From assembly GCF_018449605.1 (NCBI RefSeq), contig NZ_JAAVUW010000010.1, positions 1 to 64,000 on the forward strand: DNA of 64,000 bases, given 5' to 3'. The notes beneath the pieces were generated by a model. That model had not been told where the DNA came from. It saw nothing but the letters and a program-made list of their open reading frames with translations, and ran no database searches. Made by a program: the position numbers and the translations under genes. The stretch comes from Luteibacter sp. dw_328. Lineage in GTDB: Bacteria > Pseudomonadota > Gammaproteobacteria > Xanthomonadales > Rhodanobacteraceae. Positions 25,110-37,067 of this stretch are shown piece after piece (within the stretch, counting starts at the first letter, position 1; every line of letters starts with the position of its first letter).

Positions 25110-25471
25110 TGGTTCATCCTGATGTTGAGGATCGTGGAGTTCTGGATGAGCACGTTGTTGCCGGAGTTCTGGATCACCGTCGGCAAGCCGGCGGAGCCCG
25201 TCAATGAACCACCGGAAACAATGTTGCCCGCGCTGAAATTGTCCTTCGCCTCCGTGTCGGTCATCGTGCCGTTGAGGGTCTGGTTGTTGACGTTGTTGGT
25301 GGTGTTCGTACCGCCGCTCATATCCTTCAGCTGATCGACCGGCGTGGCCGCGCCGAAAGACGGTGGAGGCTCCTCTCCGGGGGGCGGCGTGGCGTACGCG
25401 GCCATGCTCGCGCAGGCAGCGAAGATCGCAGCCAGCGCAACGGGCACGCGGTGAATCGGGTGGTTCGGCAT
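25106..25471 (-). CDS. small secreted Asn/Thr-rich protein of the Fap-like operon
   Basis: A 121-residue protein: signal peptide of about 27 residues (ALAAIFAACASMAAYA), a Pro/Glu-rich start TPPPGEEPPPSFG, then Asn/Thr-rich NTTNNVNNQTLNGTMTDTEA and the C-terminal PTVIQNSGNNVLIQNSTILN (IRMNQ follows). The QNSG...LIQ motif also ends the Gly-rich protein encoded upstream. The style is that of an amyloid minor subunit or nucleator. Its ATG has GGAGAA upstream, and its stop overlaps the C39 peptidase start. Confidence 0.62.
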   Translation of the reverse strand: MPNHPIHRVPVALAAIFAACASMAAYATPPPGEEPPPSFGAATPVDQLKDMSGGTNTTNNVNNQTLNGTMTDTEAKDNFSAGNIVSGGSLTGSAGLPTVIQNSGNNVLIQNSTILNIRMNQ

Positions 25472-25564
25472 GGGTGTTCTCCAGCAAGGACGTTCGTTCC
25501 TTTTGGATGTCCACGGAGCGCGCGAGGCGCTCCGTGGTTCCCGTCGCTTTCGTTCTTGCTTGCC

Positions 25565-26497
25565 TTACGGAGCGCCGCCCACGCTGAGGTTGGCCTGGAC
25601 GTTCACACCCTGCTGAATCAACGACGCCGCGCCACTGTTCTGCGCGAAGTTGCTGATGCCGGCTGCGCCCGCACCTGCACCACTCAAGCTGTTCGACATG
25701 TTGAAGTCACCGGCGTTGACGTTGTTGGAGCCGCCGTTGCCGCCGGTACCGCCGCTTGCGCCATTGCCGTTGCCGCCCGTGCCGCTACCGCCGGCCGCAC
25801 CCGCTCCGCCTGCGCCGCCCGATGCAAGGGCTTCACCGCCCGCTCCGCCGGTAGCTGCACCGCCAGTCGCCGTCGCGGTCGCATCACCAGACGTGCCTGC
25901 GCCGCCCGCGCTTGCGCTTGAGCCGCCCGTCCCGGCCGGTGAGCCACCCGTCGCCGTTCCGCCACCGGCACCGCGCTGACGTGCGTTGCCGCCGTCGCCC
26001 GACGCGTCACCACCGTTACCGTGCGCGCTGCCACCGGCCGATGCAGTCAGCGAGCCGGCGCTGCCGCTGTCGGAGGAGCCGTCGCCACCGACAGCGCCAC
26101 GAGCACGCGCGTTGCCACCATCACCGCCGGAGCCGCCGCGTCCGCCCGACCCTTTGGCGCCATAGCCGTCACCGCCCGATCCGCCTTTGCCGCCATTGGC
26201 GTTGCCCCAGTTCGAGGCGACATTTCCGTTACCGGAGGTCGTGACACCGCTGACCGTTCCGTTCAGTACACCGTTAGCGATGGCGTTCGTGGTGTTGAAC
26301 GATCCGGATGTCGTGTTGGTGGTCATATTCGAATGCGTCGAGCTGTCCGAGTATGTCGAGCTGTCTGAGTACTGCACGGCAATCGATTTACGTTGGGCCG
26401 ATGCGCCTGACGATCCCGTCTGGGTATCGTCGGCCATGGCCGGCAGTGCGAATCCGATAGCGAGGCAGATCGCCGTGGCGATAAGAGTCTTACGCAT
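25565..26497 (-). CDS. Gly-rich secreted protein, probable fibre subunit of the Fap-like operon
   Basis: A 310-residue protein with signal peptide MRKTLIATAICLAIGFALPA (cut after AMA, residue 22). A Ser/Thr/Tyr stretch with a direct repeat YSDSSTYSDSSTHSN (about 43-57) is followed by a Thr/Asn segment, a Gly/Ser/Ala/Asn-rich low-complexity region (about 101-270), and a C-terminal ISNFAQNSGAASLIQQGVNV motif. There is no cysteine in the mature part. Low complexity and the shared C-terminal motif suggest an extracellular fibre or matrix protein. It is first in the operon; ATG 26497 follows AGGAGA and a sigma-54 element lies about 85 bp upstream. Function is inferred from context. Confidence 0.65.
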   Translation of the reverse strand: MRKTLIATAICLAIGFALPAMADDTQTGSSGASAQRKSIAVQYSDSSTYSDSSTHSNMTTNTTSGSFNTTNAIANGVLNGTVSGVTTSGNGNVASNWGNANGGKGGSGGDGYGAKGSGGRGGSGGDGGNARARGAVGGDGSSDSGSAGSLTASAGGSAHGNGGDASGDGGNARQRGAGGGTATGGSPAGTGGSSASAGGAGTSGDATATATGGAATGGAGGEALASGGAGGAGAAGGSGTGGNGNGASGGTGGNGGSNNVNAGDFNMSNSLSGAGAGAAGISNFAQNSGAASLIQQGVNVQANLSVGGAP

Positions 26498-26514
26498 GGG
26501 AGAGTCTCCTGTGA

Positions 26515-28812
<2,298 letters not shown>

Positions 28813-28829
28813 CGCCTTCGCTTGGCAAG

Positions 28830-29405
28830 GGTATGGCGCAGAGTCTTCGGTGCCCACCCTCGCTGCTCAGACACGTCCTCCGCGTTTCGTACCGGAAAGT
28901 CCGCTGCGCGGACCATGTTCTTATTGGCCTACGGCCGCTCCACTTGTGCGGAACTCGCCTCGAGGGTGGGCACCGAAGACTCTTCCCATCCCTGAGGTTC
29001 GTGTGGGTCGAGCCGACGAAGCAACGCTGCTTCGGCTGGCGGCTCGTCGGCATTACCAAACGGTCGACCCCAGCGCGCCGGTCGCGATCATCCGCGCGCA
29101 GCGGCGCAGCGGCGAGGAAGGGTCTCACCAAGCCGGAATGGTCGTACCAGCACGACGACCGTGACGGTCCGCTTCGGCGGCCGGCTCCGCCCAACGGCTC
29201 TCCGTCCAGCTGACCATTTCGTCGTGAGAGACCTTGGTGTCCACCCTCGAGGCGAGTTCCGCACAAGTGGAGCGGCCGCAGGCCAAATAGGTACATGGGC
29301 CGCGCAGCGGCCTTTCCGCTACGAAACGCGGAGGACTGTCTGAGCCGCGAGGGTGGACACCAAGGTCTCCCCGCGAGACGCCCAAGTGTACGAAGCGACG
29401 GCGAA
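28830..29405. repeat. type A nested palindromic element, copy 2 (inverted)
   Basis: Same architecture as at 16.3 kb in the opposite orientation. The left arm is closed by 28840-28862 with 28961-28983 (core AGTCTTCGGTGCCCACCCTC, perfect). The right arm is closed by 29228-29249 with 29348-29369 (core CCTTGGTGTCCACCCTCG, perfect). The centre (about 28984-29227) is recognisably homologous to the centre of copy 1 in reverse complement but diverged. The right flank CCCGCGAGACGCCCAAGTGT also matches copy 1's left flank. It fills the gap between convergent fadH and prpC; no gene is visible. Confidence 0.85.
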
Positions 29406-29435
29406 GCCGAGCCCGCGAAGCCGAAGGCGAGAACC

Positions 29436-29463
29436 AAAAAAAAGGCCCGCGTTAGCGGGCCCT
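29436..29463 (-). terminator. rho-independent terminator after prpC
   Basis: Minus-strand stem GGCCCGC/GCGGGCC with loop TAAC, followed by eight T (29436-29443). It lies 5 bp beyond the prpC stop. Confidence 0.85.
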
Positions 29464-29467
29464 CCTT

Positions 29468-30622
29468 TCAGCGCTTTTCGATCGGCACGTAAGCCTGGTC
29501 TTCCGGTCCCGTGTAATTCGCGCTGGGGCGGATGATCTTGCCGTCCTGACGCTGTTCGATCACGTGCGCGCTCCAGCCCGACGTACGCGCGATGACAAAC
29601 AGCGGGGTGAACATCGCCGTCGGCACGCCCATCATGTGGTACGCCGAAGCCGAGTACCAGTCGAGGTTGGGGAACATCTTCTTCAGATCCCACATCAGCT
29701 TCTCGATCTTCTCCGACACTTCGAACAGGCGCGGATTGCCGCCATCGGTGCAGAGCTTGCGCGCGATCTCCTTGATGATTTCATTGCGCGGATCGGACAC
29801 GGTATACACCGGGTGACCGAAGCCGATGATGATTTCCTTGCGCTCCACGCGTGCGCGGATGTCTGCCTCGGCTTCGGCGGCATTGCGGTAGCGCGCGATG
29901 ATCTCCATCGCCACTTCGTTCGCGCCACCGTGCTTCGGGCCACGCAGCGCACCGATGGCGCCGGTGATCGCCGAGTACATATCCGAACCGGTACCGGCGA
30001 TAACGCGGGCGGCGAACGTGCTGGCGTTGAACTCGTGCTCGGCATAGAGCACCAGCGAACGGTCGAGCGCATGCGAATGCAGGTCGCTCGGCTTGCGGCC
30101 GTGCAGCAGGTGCAGGAAGTGCGCGGCGATCGACTCGTCTTCGGTCTCCGTTTCGATGCGCTTGCCGTTGTGGCTGAAGTGGTACCAGTACAGCAGCATC
30201 GAGCCGAAGCAGGACATCAGCCGGTCGGCGATATCGCGCGCACCGGTGATGTTGTGGTCGTCCTTCTCCGGCAACACGGTACCGAGTACCGACGCACCGG
30301 TGCGCATCACGTCCATCGGGTGCGTCGCTGCGGGCAGCAGCTCGAGTGCTGCCTTCACCGGTGCCGGCAGCCCGCGCAGGCGCTTCAGCTTGGCGCGATA
30401 GGCATTGAGCTCCATCCAGTTCGGCAGCACGCCGTGGACGAGCAGATACGCCACTTCTTCGAAGGAGCCCTTCGCGGCGAGGTCGTGGATGTCGTAGCCA
30501 CGATAGTGCAGGTCGTTGCCGCTACGGCCGACCGTGCAGAGCGCGGTGTTTCCCGCCGCGACGCCGGAGAGGGCGACGGACTTCTTTGCCTTCGGCTGGG
30601 TAGTGGTGGTGGTGTCGGTCAT
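29468..30622 (-). CDS. prpC: 2-methylcitrate synthase PrpC
   Basis: A 384-residue citrate-synthase-family enzyme that condenses propionyl-CoA with oxaloacetate. Visible are the substrate loop [14 protein letters not shown] with catalytic His, the second His in [16 protein letters not shown], and the terminal [21 protein letters not shown] region typical of methylcitrate synthases. Length and N-terminus ([19 protein letters not shown]) separate it from the longer GltA. It lies 12 bp downstream of prpB on the same strand and ends at a terminator, so prpB-prpC form an operon. No prpR is nearby. Confidence 0.95.
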   Translation of the reverse strand: MTDTTTTTQPKAKKSVALSGVAAGNTALCTVGRSGNDLHYRGYDIHDLAAKGSFEEVAYLLVHGVLPNWMELNAYRAKLKRLRGLPAPVKAALELLPAATHPMDVMRTGASVLGTVLPEKDDHNITGARDIADRLMSCFGSMLLYWYHFSHNGKRIETETEDESIAAHFLHLLHGRKPSDLHSHALDRSLVLYAEHEFNASTFAARVIAGTGSDMYSAITGAIGALRGPKHGGANEVAMEIIARYRNAAEAEADIRARVERKEIIIGFGHPVYTVSDPRNEIIKEIARKLCTDGGNPRLFEVSEKIEKLMWDLKKMFPNLDWYSASAYHMMGVPTAMFTPLFVIARTSGWSAHVIEQRQDGKIIRPSANYTGPEDQAYVPIEKR

Positions 30623-30634
30623 GCGTGACTCTCC

Positions 30635-31522
30635 TTAACCCTTCTTGGAAAACAGAGCGTCGAGACGACGCTCGTAGTCGTGGTAGCCAATGCGGTCGTA
30701 AAGCTCTTCGCGCGTCTGCATCGTGTCGATGACGTTGCGCTGGTGACCGTCGCGGCGAATAGCGGTGTAGACGTTCTCAGCGGCCTTGTTCATGGCACGG
30801 AACGCGGAAAGCGGGTACAGCACGATGCCGACGCCCACGCTGCCGAGCTCTTCGGTACTGAACAGCGGGGTCTGGCCGAACTCGGTGATGTTGGCGAGCA
30901 CGGGCACGTCGAGCGCATCGACGAAGCGCTTGTAGGTTGGCAGGTCGTAAGCCGCCTCGACGAAGACGGCATCGGCGCCGGCTTCCGCACAGGCCACGGC
31001 ACGCTCCAGGGCAGCCTCCACGCCGAGAACCGCGATGGCGTCGGTCCGCGCGATGAGGAAGAAGTCCGGGTCGGTCTTCGCATCGGCGGCGGCCTTGACG
31101 CGATCGGCCATTTCTTCCGTGGTGACGATTTCCTTGCCCGGACGGTGACCGCAGCGCTTGGCGCCAACCTGGTCTTCGATGTGGCAGGCGGCAGCGCCGA
31201 ACTTGATCAGGCTTTTTACCGTGCGCGCGATGTTGAACGCGCTGGGACCGAAACCGGTGTCGATGTCGACCATGAGCGGCAGGTCGCACACATCGGTGAT
31301 ACGACGGACATCGGTGAGGACGTCGTCCAGGGTGTTGATGCCGAGGTCCGGCAGGCCGAGCGAGCCGGCAGCGACGCCGCCGCCAGAAAGGTAGATGGCA
31401 CGGAAGCCCGCGCGCCTGGCCAGCAGGGCGTGATTGGCGTTGATCGCGCCGATCACCTGCAGCGGCTGTTCGGCCGCGAGTGCGGCGCGAAAGCGGCCGC
31501 CGGCCGAGGGAAGCTGTGCCAT
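30635..31522 (-). CDS. prpB: 2-methylisocitrate lyase PrpB
   Basis: A 295-residue isocitrate-lyase-superfamily enzyme that cleaves 2-methylisocitrate to pyruvate and succinate. The catalytic loop is [12 protein letters not shown]; Mg2+-site acidic residues lie in [14 protein letters not shown] and [11 protein letters not shown]. The ATG at 31522 was preferred over the in-frame GTG 4 codons upstream because GGAGAG is positioned before the ATG. It leads the prpB-prpC operon; the 167-bp gap to prpE contains a REP pair. Confidence 0.95.
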   Translation of the reverse strand: MAQLPSAGGRFRAALAAEQPLQVIGAINANHALLARRAGFRAIYLSGGGVAAGSLGLPDLGINTLDDVLTDVRRITDVCDLPLMVDIDTGFGPSAFNIARTVKSLIKFGAAACHIEDQVGAKRCGHRPGKEIVTTEEMADRVKAAADAKTDPDFFLIARTDAIAVLGVEAALERAVACAEAGADAVFVEAAYDLPTYKRFVDALDVPVLANITEFGQTPLFSTEELGSVGVGIVLYPLSAFRAMNKAAENVYTAIRRDGHQRNVIDTMQTREELYDRIGYHDYERRLDALFSKKG

Positions 31523-31591
31523 GGAACTCTCCACGTAAAGAATCCCATTTTAGCGCGAACCGGGGTCGGGGCTTTGTTGCGTCGCGGGAGA

Positions 31592-31670
31592 GCATCGCCG
31601 ATGAATCGGCTCCTACAGAAATACAGGAGACCTCCACACGCTTCGTGTGGGAGCCGCTTCAGCGGCGAAG
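31592..31670. repeat. inverted REP pair between prpE and prpB
   Basis: GCATCGCCGATGAATCGGCT (31592 on) and GGGAGCCGCTTCAGCGGCGA face each other across about 30 bp that includes a CACACGCTTCGTGTG hairpin. It lies in the intergenic gap between two minus-strand genes. Confidence 0.8.
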
Positions 31671-31689
31671 GGTGCTCGCGGCGGTCGCC

Positions 31690-33597
31690 CTACCCCGCCC
31701 CACGCCCACCACACTGCGGTCCCCGCGCGATCGCCTTCCGGATCTCCTCCAGCGACGCCGGGTCGTCCAGCGTGGAAAGATCCCCTGGATCTCGCCCCTC
31801 CATCAGCGCCTGGATGGCCCGCCGCAGCAGCTTCCCTGAGCGGGTTTTTGGCAGCGCACCCACCACATAGACGCAGCCGGGGCGCGCCACCGCGCCGAGC
31901 AGCTCGACCACCCGTCGTTCCATCGCCTGTGCCACGTCGCGCGGGTCGTCGGTCACGCCCTGCTTCAGCGTCGCAAAGACGGCGGGCAACTGGCCCTTGA
32001 GCTCGTCGCCGATGCCGACCACCGCGACTTCCGCCACGGCGCCCAGCGTGGCCACCGACTCCTCGATCTCACGCGTGCCGAGCCGATGACCCGCCACGTT
32101 GATGACATCGTCGGTGCGACCAAGGATGAACAGGTAACCGTCCGCATCCTGCACCGCCCAGTCCAGCGAGCTGTAAAGCAACTCCGTGAAGTGCCCGAAG
32201 TAACTCCGCACATAGCGATCGTCGTCGCGCCAGATGGTGCTCAGGCAACCGGGCGGCAGTGGCGGCTCGATCACCAGCACGCCCTTCTCGCCCCGCTCCT
32301 TCTCATCCCCCGTCGCCTCATCGATCACGCGCATGCGAAAGCCGAACGTCGGGAATCCGGGCGAACCCGGCCTGACCGGCTTGAGGTCCAGGCCCGGCAT
32401 GAGCGATACCGCCGGCCAGCCGGTTTCGGTCTGCCAGTAGTTGTCGACGACGAGTTTGCCGGTACCCGCCGATAGCCACTCGTAGGTGGTGTGATCCAAC
32501 GGTTCGCCGGCACAAAAGATGTATTTCAGCGCCGAGAGATCGTACTTCGACAGCCACGACGCGTCCTGCTTCTTCAGCACGCGGATCGCCGTGGGCGACG
32601 AGAACATGGTCCTCACCCGGTACCGCTCGCAAAGGCGCCACCAGACACCCGGATCCGGTGCCGTCGGCAGGCCTTCGTAGAGAATCGCGGTACAGCCGCC
32701 GATCAGCGGGCCGTATACGTTGTAGGAGTGACCCACGGCCCAACCGACATCGGAGGTGCACAGAATGGTCTGGCCCGGATGCAGGTCGAAGATCGTCGTC
32801 ATCGACAGGGCCAGTGCCACCGCATAGCCGCCCACGTCGCGCTGCACACCCTTCGGCTTGCCGGTCGTGCCTGAGGTGTAGAGCAGGTAGCTGGGCTCGT
32901 TGGACTCCAGCCATGTGACCGGAACCATCGCGCCCTCGTGCTTGCGGCGCGCCTTCGCGTAGTCGACATCGCGGCCATCGATGCGTTCCATGGCCGGATC
33001 GAGCTCGCGATTGACGATCAACACATGCCTCGGCGGCGCTTTCGTTTCGCGTAGCGCGGCGTCGATGAGCGGCTTGTACGGAATGACCTTGCCTCCGCGC
33101 ATACCGGCATCGGCGCAGATCAGCACCACAGGCTCGGCGTCATCGATGCGCAAGGCGAGGTTGTGTGCGGCGAAGCCACCGAACACCACCGAATGAATGG
33201 CACCGATGCGCGCACACGCAAGCATCGCGAACACGGCCTCGGCGATATTCGGCATGTAGATGACGACACGATCGCCCTTGCCCACGCCGAGTTCGATAAG
33301 TACGGCAGCGAACGAATTCACCTCACGGTGGAGTTCGCGATAGGTGATTTCGCGCGTCGTGTCGGTTTCGGTGGAGACCGCCACGAGGGCCAGCTGGTCG
33401 CCACGCTCATCGAGATGGCGATCGATCGCGTTGTGGCAAAGATTGGTCGTGCCTCCGACGAACCACCGACGAAACGGCGGCCGCGACTCGTCCAGAATGC
33501 GTTGCGGCGGCGTCTCCCAGTGGATCAGCCGCGCCTGCTCGGCCCAGAACAGCTCAGGCTCGTCGACCGAGCGCCGCCAGAGTTCGTCGTAGGTCAT
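31690..33597 (-). CDS. prpE: propionyl-CoA synthetase PrpE
   Basis: A 635-residue acyl-CoA synthetase (ANL family). The P-loop-like motif is YTSGTTGKPKG, the adenylation motif is DNYWQTETGWP, and the C-terminal domain has LGRTDDVINVAGHRLGTREIEE and the acyl-adenylating Lys in PKTRSGKLLRRA. N-terminal TYDELWRRSVDEPELFWAE matches PrpE rather than Acs. The ATG at 33597 follows AAGGGA; 10 bp separate it from the upstream esterase gene. With prpB and prpC it converts propionate to pyruvate and succinate. Confidence 0.93.
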   Translation of the reverse strand: MTYDELWRRSVDEPELFWAEQARLIHWETPPQRILDESRPPFRRWFVGGTTNLCHNAIDRHLDERGDQLALVAVSTETDTTREITYRELHREVNSFAAVLIELGVGKGDRVVIYMPNIAEAVFAMLACARIGAIHSVVFGGFAAHNLALRIDDAEPVVLICADAGMRGGKVIPYKPLIDAALRETKAPPRHVLIVNRELDPAMERIDGRDVDYAKARRKHEGAMVPVTWLESNEPSYLLYTSGTTGKPKGVQRDVGGYAVALALSMTTIFDLHPGQTILCTSDVGWAVGHSYNVYGPLIGGCTAILYEGLPTAPDPGVWWRLCERYRVRTMFSSPTAIRVLKKQDASWLSKYDLSALKYIFCAGEPLDHTTYEWLSAGTGKLVVDNYWQTETGWPAVSLMPGLDLKPVRPGSPGFPTFGFRMRVIDEATGDEKERGEKGVLVIEPPLPPGCLSTIWRDDDRYVRSYFGHFTELLYSSLDWAVQDADGYLFILGRTDDVINVAGHRLGTREIEESVATLGAVAEVAVVGIGDELKGQLPAVFATLKQGVTDDPRDVAQAMERRVVELLGAVARPGCVYVVGALPKTRSGKLLRRAIQALMEGRDPGDLSTLDDPASLEEIRKAIARGPQCGGRGAG

Positions 33598-33607
33598 GCC
33601 GCGTCCC

Positions 33608-35218
33608 TTATTTGCCTTGCCCCGGCCTTGCCACGCCATACATCTCCCACGCGATTTTCTTCAGCAGCGCGTTGCGGTCGTCGCCTTCCACATAAAGGTC
33701 GAAATGCGTCTTGCCCGGAAGGAAACGAATATCGCTCTTCGCGTGGAGCCCGTCGAGCGTGTCTTTGAGAAGTTTCGCAGAACCATCGAGATAGAACGTG
33801 TCCGCCGTACCGACGATCAGGTGAATCTTGCCGTCGAGGTCCGGCTTCAGCTCGGGCCAGTGCGTGCGCAGGCGCTGTGCAATGTCGTAATGGTCGTGCC
33901 AGTAAGCGACCACGGCCGGGTCGATCGCGCCCGTGTCGCGGTTGAACATCGGCTCGGGACGACCGTCCTTGCCACGGGGAGAGAACACCCATTCGAACGA
34001 ACCGAGCTGGCCGCCGTAGGCACCGAGCACGCGTTCGAGATGAGCGAAGGTCTCGAAGGTGGCGATGACCTGGCCCTTGTCACGAATCAGCGGATACGCC
34101 GTACCGTCCGGGCGCTTGTACGCGTTGGCGTTGGCGGCATACAGGTCGATGCCGGTGAAATTGTGAAAGTCGCTCGGGTCCGGCGAGGTGGACCATGTGC
34201 CGCCAAATACCTTCGGGTAACGCGTCTGCAGCCATAGCGTGGCCCAGCCGCCCGAGGAGTGGCCGTTGAGGAAGCGGCCGCCCACTTTGGCGTCCATCTT
34301 GTAGCGGCCTTCAAGCCACGGGATGTATTCCGTGGTCAGTGCCTGGCCCCACGGGCCGTTATTCACCGAGTCGGCGAACTCGTGCGTGCCGGTCGGGCCG
34401 GACTCGTCGAGCAGCACCCAGATCATCGGCGGCATGCTCTTGTTCGACATCGCCGCCCAGAGGTTGGCGATGGTCCCGGCGTAGCGATCGAAGCTACCGC
34501 CAAAACCATGGGTGACGAAGACGGTCGGATAGCGCGTCTTACCGTTCGGGTCGTAACCCGGCGGCGTCACCACCCAGGCGCGGATCGACAGCGGACGGCC
34601 CGCGAAAGCGGTCAGGGCCGTGCTCTGCAGGACCTCGGCGTGCGCGTGCTGGCGGGCCTCCGGCAGCACGTCGCGAACCGCCTGGGGCACCGAGGGCGGC
34701 AACTGCCAGACGTCCCTGGCCGGGACGGTCCGGGTCAGCTTCAGCGCGGGCAGCGAGCCACCGGCCGTGAGCTTCACCGGGGTGACCTCGCTGACCAGAT
34801 CGCCGCCATGGCGGCCGCTGTAGTTGTAGTCGTGGCCGACGTCGAGGACCGCCTGGACCAGGTAATCGCCCGGCGGAAGGCTCGAGAATCCGTCGGGAAA
34901 GGCTTCGCCGTCCGTGTCGAGGTCGACCGACTGCCCGGGGGCGATCCAGCTCACCTCGCGCGCGGCGACGGAGACGGCCTTCGGCTGGAACGGATTCGTA
35001 TCGACCTCTTCCACCTTGCCGTCCTTCGCTGCTTCCCTGGCCACGGCGGCCGGTGCAGCGAACAGGAGCAGGCGTCCGGACGTGCCCTTGTCGGTCGCGC
35101 CGTCGAGGGTGATCCGGACGATCCGGTGCGCCAGTGGCGCCTGATCGGCCTGGGCGGTGAACGAGCAAGCGGCAAGGAACGCGAGCGCAAAGGCGGCGCG
35201 GGCGGACGAGATCTTCAT
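33608..35218 (-). CDS. secreted alpha/beta-hydrolase esterase (esterase D/feruloyl-esterase like)
   Basis: A 536-residue protein with signal peptide (AFALAFLAACSFTAQA). The N-terminal 200 residues form a beta-rich domain (RIVRITLDGATDKG, SVDLDTDGEAFPDGF). The catalytic domain has THGFGGSFDRY and the nucleophile elbow NGHSSGGWATLWLQTRYP, with a likely acid in VGTADTFYLDGS and His in LPGKTHFDLYVEGDD. It belongs to the putative esterase (Esterase D-like) family; the substrate is unknown. It precedes prpE by 10 bp on the same strand, so it may be co-transcribed with it. RBS GAAGGGG. Confidence 0.75.
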   Translation of the reverse strand: MKISSARAAFALAFLAACSFTAQADQAPLAHRIVRITLDGATDKGTSGRLLLFAAPAAVAREAAKDGKVEEVDTNPFQPKAVSVAAREVSWIAPGQSVDLDTDGEAFPDGFSSLPPGDYLVQAVLDVGHDYNYSGRHGGDLVSEVTPVKLTAGGSLPALKLTRTVPARDVWQLPPSVPQAVRDVLPEARQHAHAEVLQSTALTAFAGRPLSIRAWVVTPPGYDPNGKTRYPTVFVTHGFGGSFDRYAGTIANLWAAMSNKSMPPMIWVLLDESGPTGTHEFADSVNNGPWGQALTTEYIPWLEGRYKMDAKVGGRFLNGHSSGGWATLWLQTRYPKVFGGTWSTSPDPSDFHNFTGIDLYAANANAYKRPDGTAYPLIRDKGQVIATFETFAHLERVLGAYGGQLGSFEWVFSPRGKDGRPEPMFNRDTGAIDPAVVAYWHDHYDIAQRLRTHWPELKPDLDGKIHLIVGTADTFYLDGSAKLLKDTLDGLHAKSDIRFLPGKTHFDLYVEGDDRNALLKKIAWEMYGVARPGQGK

Positions 35219-35298
35219 TGCGTGTTTTCCCCTTCTCGCCGCGGAGGCGCGGCATGGCAACATGGCCGATCCTGCCATGAGACGAGGACCTTGCGGAA

Positions 35299-36078
35299 AT
35301 GGATGCGGAATGGATCAGCCAGCACGCCCTGTCGATCTGGGCGGTCTTGCTCGCCTTGGCCTTGCTGGGGGCCGATGTCGGCTGGCGACGGGCGGTGCGT
35401 CGACGCGAGGGCCTGGACCCGGCCGCGCGAAGCTTCCTGCGGCCCACCACGGCCGTCGCCGTGATCGTGGCGACCCTGCTGATCGCCACCGTCATCGCCG
35501 TGGAAGTTCGTGAGCAGGCAGGGTTGACCGTCTTCGACGCCTCCCTGGCCAGCGATCTGCGGGAGAATATGCCCCGACCAGTCCTTCACGTCGTGGCCCT
35601 GCTCTCGCGCACGGGAAATTCGGCGGTGCTCGGCACGATCGCAGCGCTCCTCTTCATCGGGTTGCTATGGCGACGGCACTGGCGGCTGGCCAGCGTGTGG
35701 ATCGTCACCCTGGTCGGCACCGTCGTGATCAACAGCCTGTTGAAGGCGTGGTTCCAGCGTGAGCGACCCTTGCACGATCACGGTTTCATCATCGAGAAAA
35801 GTTACAGCTTTCCCAGCGGCCACGCCTCGGGCTCGATGGTGTTCTACGGCATGCTCGCCTACGTCCTGCTCGTGCTCACGCCGCCCCGCTTTCACCGGCC
35901 CATCGTCATCGTCGCGGTAGCGATGATCAGCCTCATCGGCATCAGCCGTATCCTGCTGCAAGTGCATTATTTCAGCGACGTCATGGCCGGATATGCCACG
36001 GGCCTCGCATGGCTGACGCTATGCGTGGGGAGCGCCGAATACATCCGCATGCGGCAAGGACGCAAGGCGACCGACTGA
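35299..36078 (+). CDS. PAP2-family membrane phosphatase
   Basis: A 259-residue membrane protein with about six helices and the three phosphatase motifs: KAWFQRERPLHDH, SFPSGHASGSMVFY and SRILLQVHYFSDVMAGY. Such enzymes dephosphorylate lipid phosphates (phosphatidate, undecaprenyl diphosphate, phosphatidylglycerophosphate) at the periplasmic face. It starts an apparent three-gene operon with a lipid-kinase homologue and a metallophosphoesterase. It is divergent from the esterase gene, with 80 bp between. Confidence 0.88.
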   Translation: MDAEWISQHALSIWAVLLALALLGADVGWRRAVRRREGLDPAARSFLRPTTAVAVIVATLLIATVIAVEVREQAGLTVFDASLASDLRENMPRPVLHVVALLSRTGNSAVLGTIAALLFIGLLWRRHWRLASVWIVTLVGTVVINSLLKAWFQRERPLHDHGFIIEKSYSFPSGHASGSMVFYGMLAYVLLVLTPPRFHRPIVIVAVAMISLIGISRILLQVHYFSDVMAGYATGLAWLTLCVGSAEYIRMRQGRKATD

Positions 36079-36119
36079 ATTCATGCCACCGTGACGAGCC
36101 GGATGCTTCGATCCCTCCG

Positions 36120-37067
36120 ATGAGTAACGATCTTTCCTTCGCCATCGTGATGAACGTCGGCTCCGGACACCAGGATGCCGTCATTGCGCGCGAGGAGATT
36201 GCCTCGATCCTGGATGCGGCCGGACGGTCGCATCGCTTCTTCCTGTTCGATGGCGAAGGCGACATCGCCGATGTGGTGCGAGACGCCATCGCGTTCGCCA
36301 AGGCCTCCGGCGGCGCGATCGTCGGCGCCGGCGGCGACGGCACCATCAACGTCGTGGCCGCCGCTGCGTGGCGCGAACAGCTGCCGATGGGCATCCTGCC
36401 CCAAGGTACGTTCAACTTCGTCGGCCGCACACACGGCATACCGACCGATACGCGCGGAGCGACGGAAGCCTTGCTGCGTGCGACCCTCGGCCACGCGCAG
36501 ATCGGCCTGGTCAACGACCGCGTGTTCCTCGTCAATGCGAGCCTTGGCTTGTACCCACAGGTACTCGAAGACCGCGAGGCGTGGAAACAGCGCTTTGGCC
36601 GCCACCGCATCGTGGCGCTGTGGTCAGGCCTTGCGACCATGATGCGTGGTTACCGGTCGTTGCGCATCGAGGTGAGTGACGGCGCGCGAACGCGGAAGCT
36701 ACGCACGCCCACGCTGTTCGTCGGCAACAATGCGCTGCAACTGGAGAAGATCGGCCTCGCCGAAGCCATCGACGTACAGCGCAACGACGGGACCCTCGCC
36801 GGTCTGGTCCTCAAGCCGATCGGCCGCCTGACCATGTTCGGACTGATCGTACGCGGCGCGCTGGGTAAGCTGGGAGAAGCACGGCATGCTGTCAGCTTCG
36901 CCTTCCGCGAGATCACCGTGACACCGAAGCGTCACCGCGCGAAACTCAAGGTGGCTGTCGACGGTGAGATCGTCTGGCTCGACCCGCCTCTCGTGTTCCG
37001 CGCCGCACCGCGTCCGCTTGCCTTGCTCACCGATGGTGCGCGCCAGCCCGGCGAGGATCCCGGATGA
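36120..37067 (+). CDS. diacylglycerol-kinase-family lipid kinase
   Basis: A 315-residue protein with the DAGK catalytic domain: nucleotide motif VGAGGDGTINVVAAA near residue 65, LPMGILPQGTFNFVGRT, and a C-terminal beta-sandwich domain. The family phosphorylates diacylglycerol, ceramide-like or related lipids (YegS/BmrU group); the substrate is undetermined. ATG 36120 begins SNDLSFAIVMNVGSG; the longer frame reads back through the PAP2 gene. It is 41 bp downstream of the PAP2 gene and overlaps the next gene by 4 bp. Confidence 0.85.
   Translation: MSNDLSFAIVMNVGSGHQDAVIAREEIASILDAAGRSHRFFLFDGEGDIADVVRDAIAFAKASGGAIVGAGGDGTINVVAAAAWREQLPMGILPQGTFNFVGRTHGIPTDTRGATEALLRATLGHAQIGLVNDRVFLVNASLGLYPQVLEDREAWKQRFGRHRIVALWSGLATMMRGYRSLRIEVSDGARTRKLRTPTLFVGNNALQLEKIGLAEAIDVQRNDGTLAGLVLKPIGRLTMFGLIVRGALGKLGEARHAVSFAFREITVTPKRHRAKLKVAVDGEIVWLDPPLVFRAAPRPLALLTDGARQPGEDPG

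Noticed and set aside
24426-25514. 362-codon version of the C39 peptidase
   Set aside because: The first 135 codons re-read the small secreted protein gene in another frame; the GTG at 25109 gives a signal peptide and a 4-bp coupled start.
25650-25979. Pro-rich plus-strand frame opposite the Gly-rich gene
   Set aside because: Gly codons read backwards give Pro; no ribosome-binding site. The minus-strand frame has a signal peptide and an operon context.
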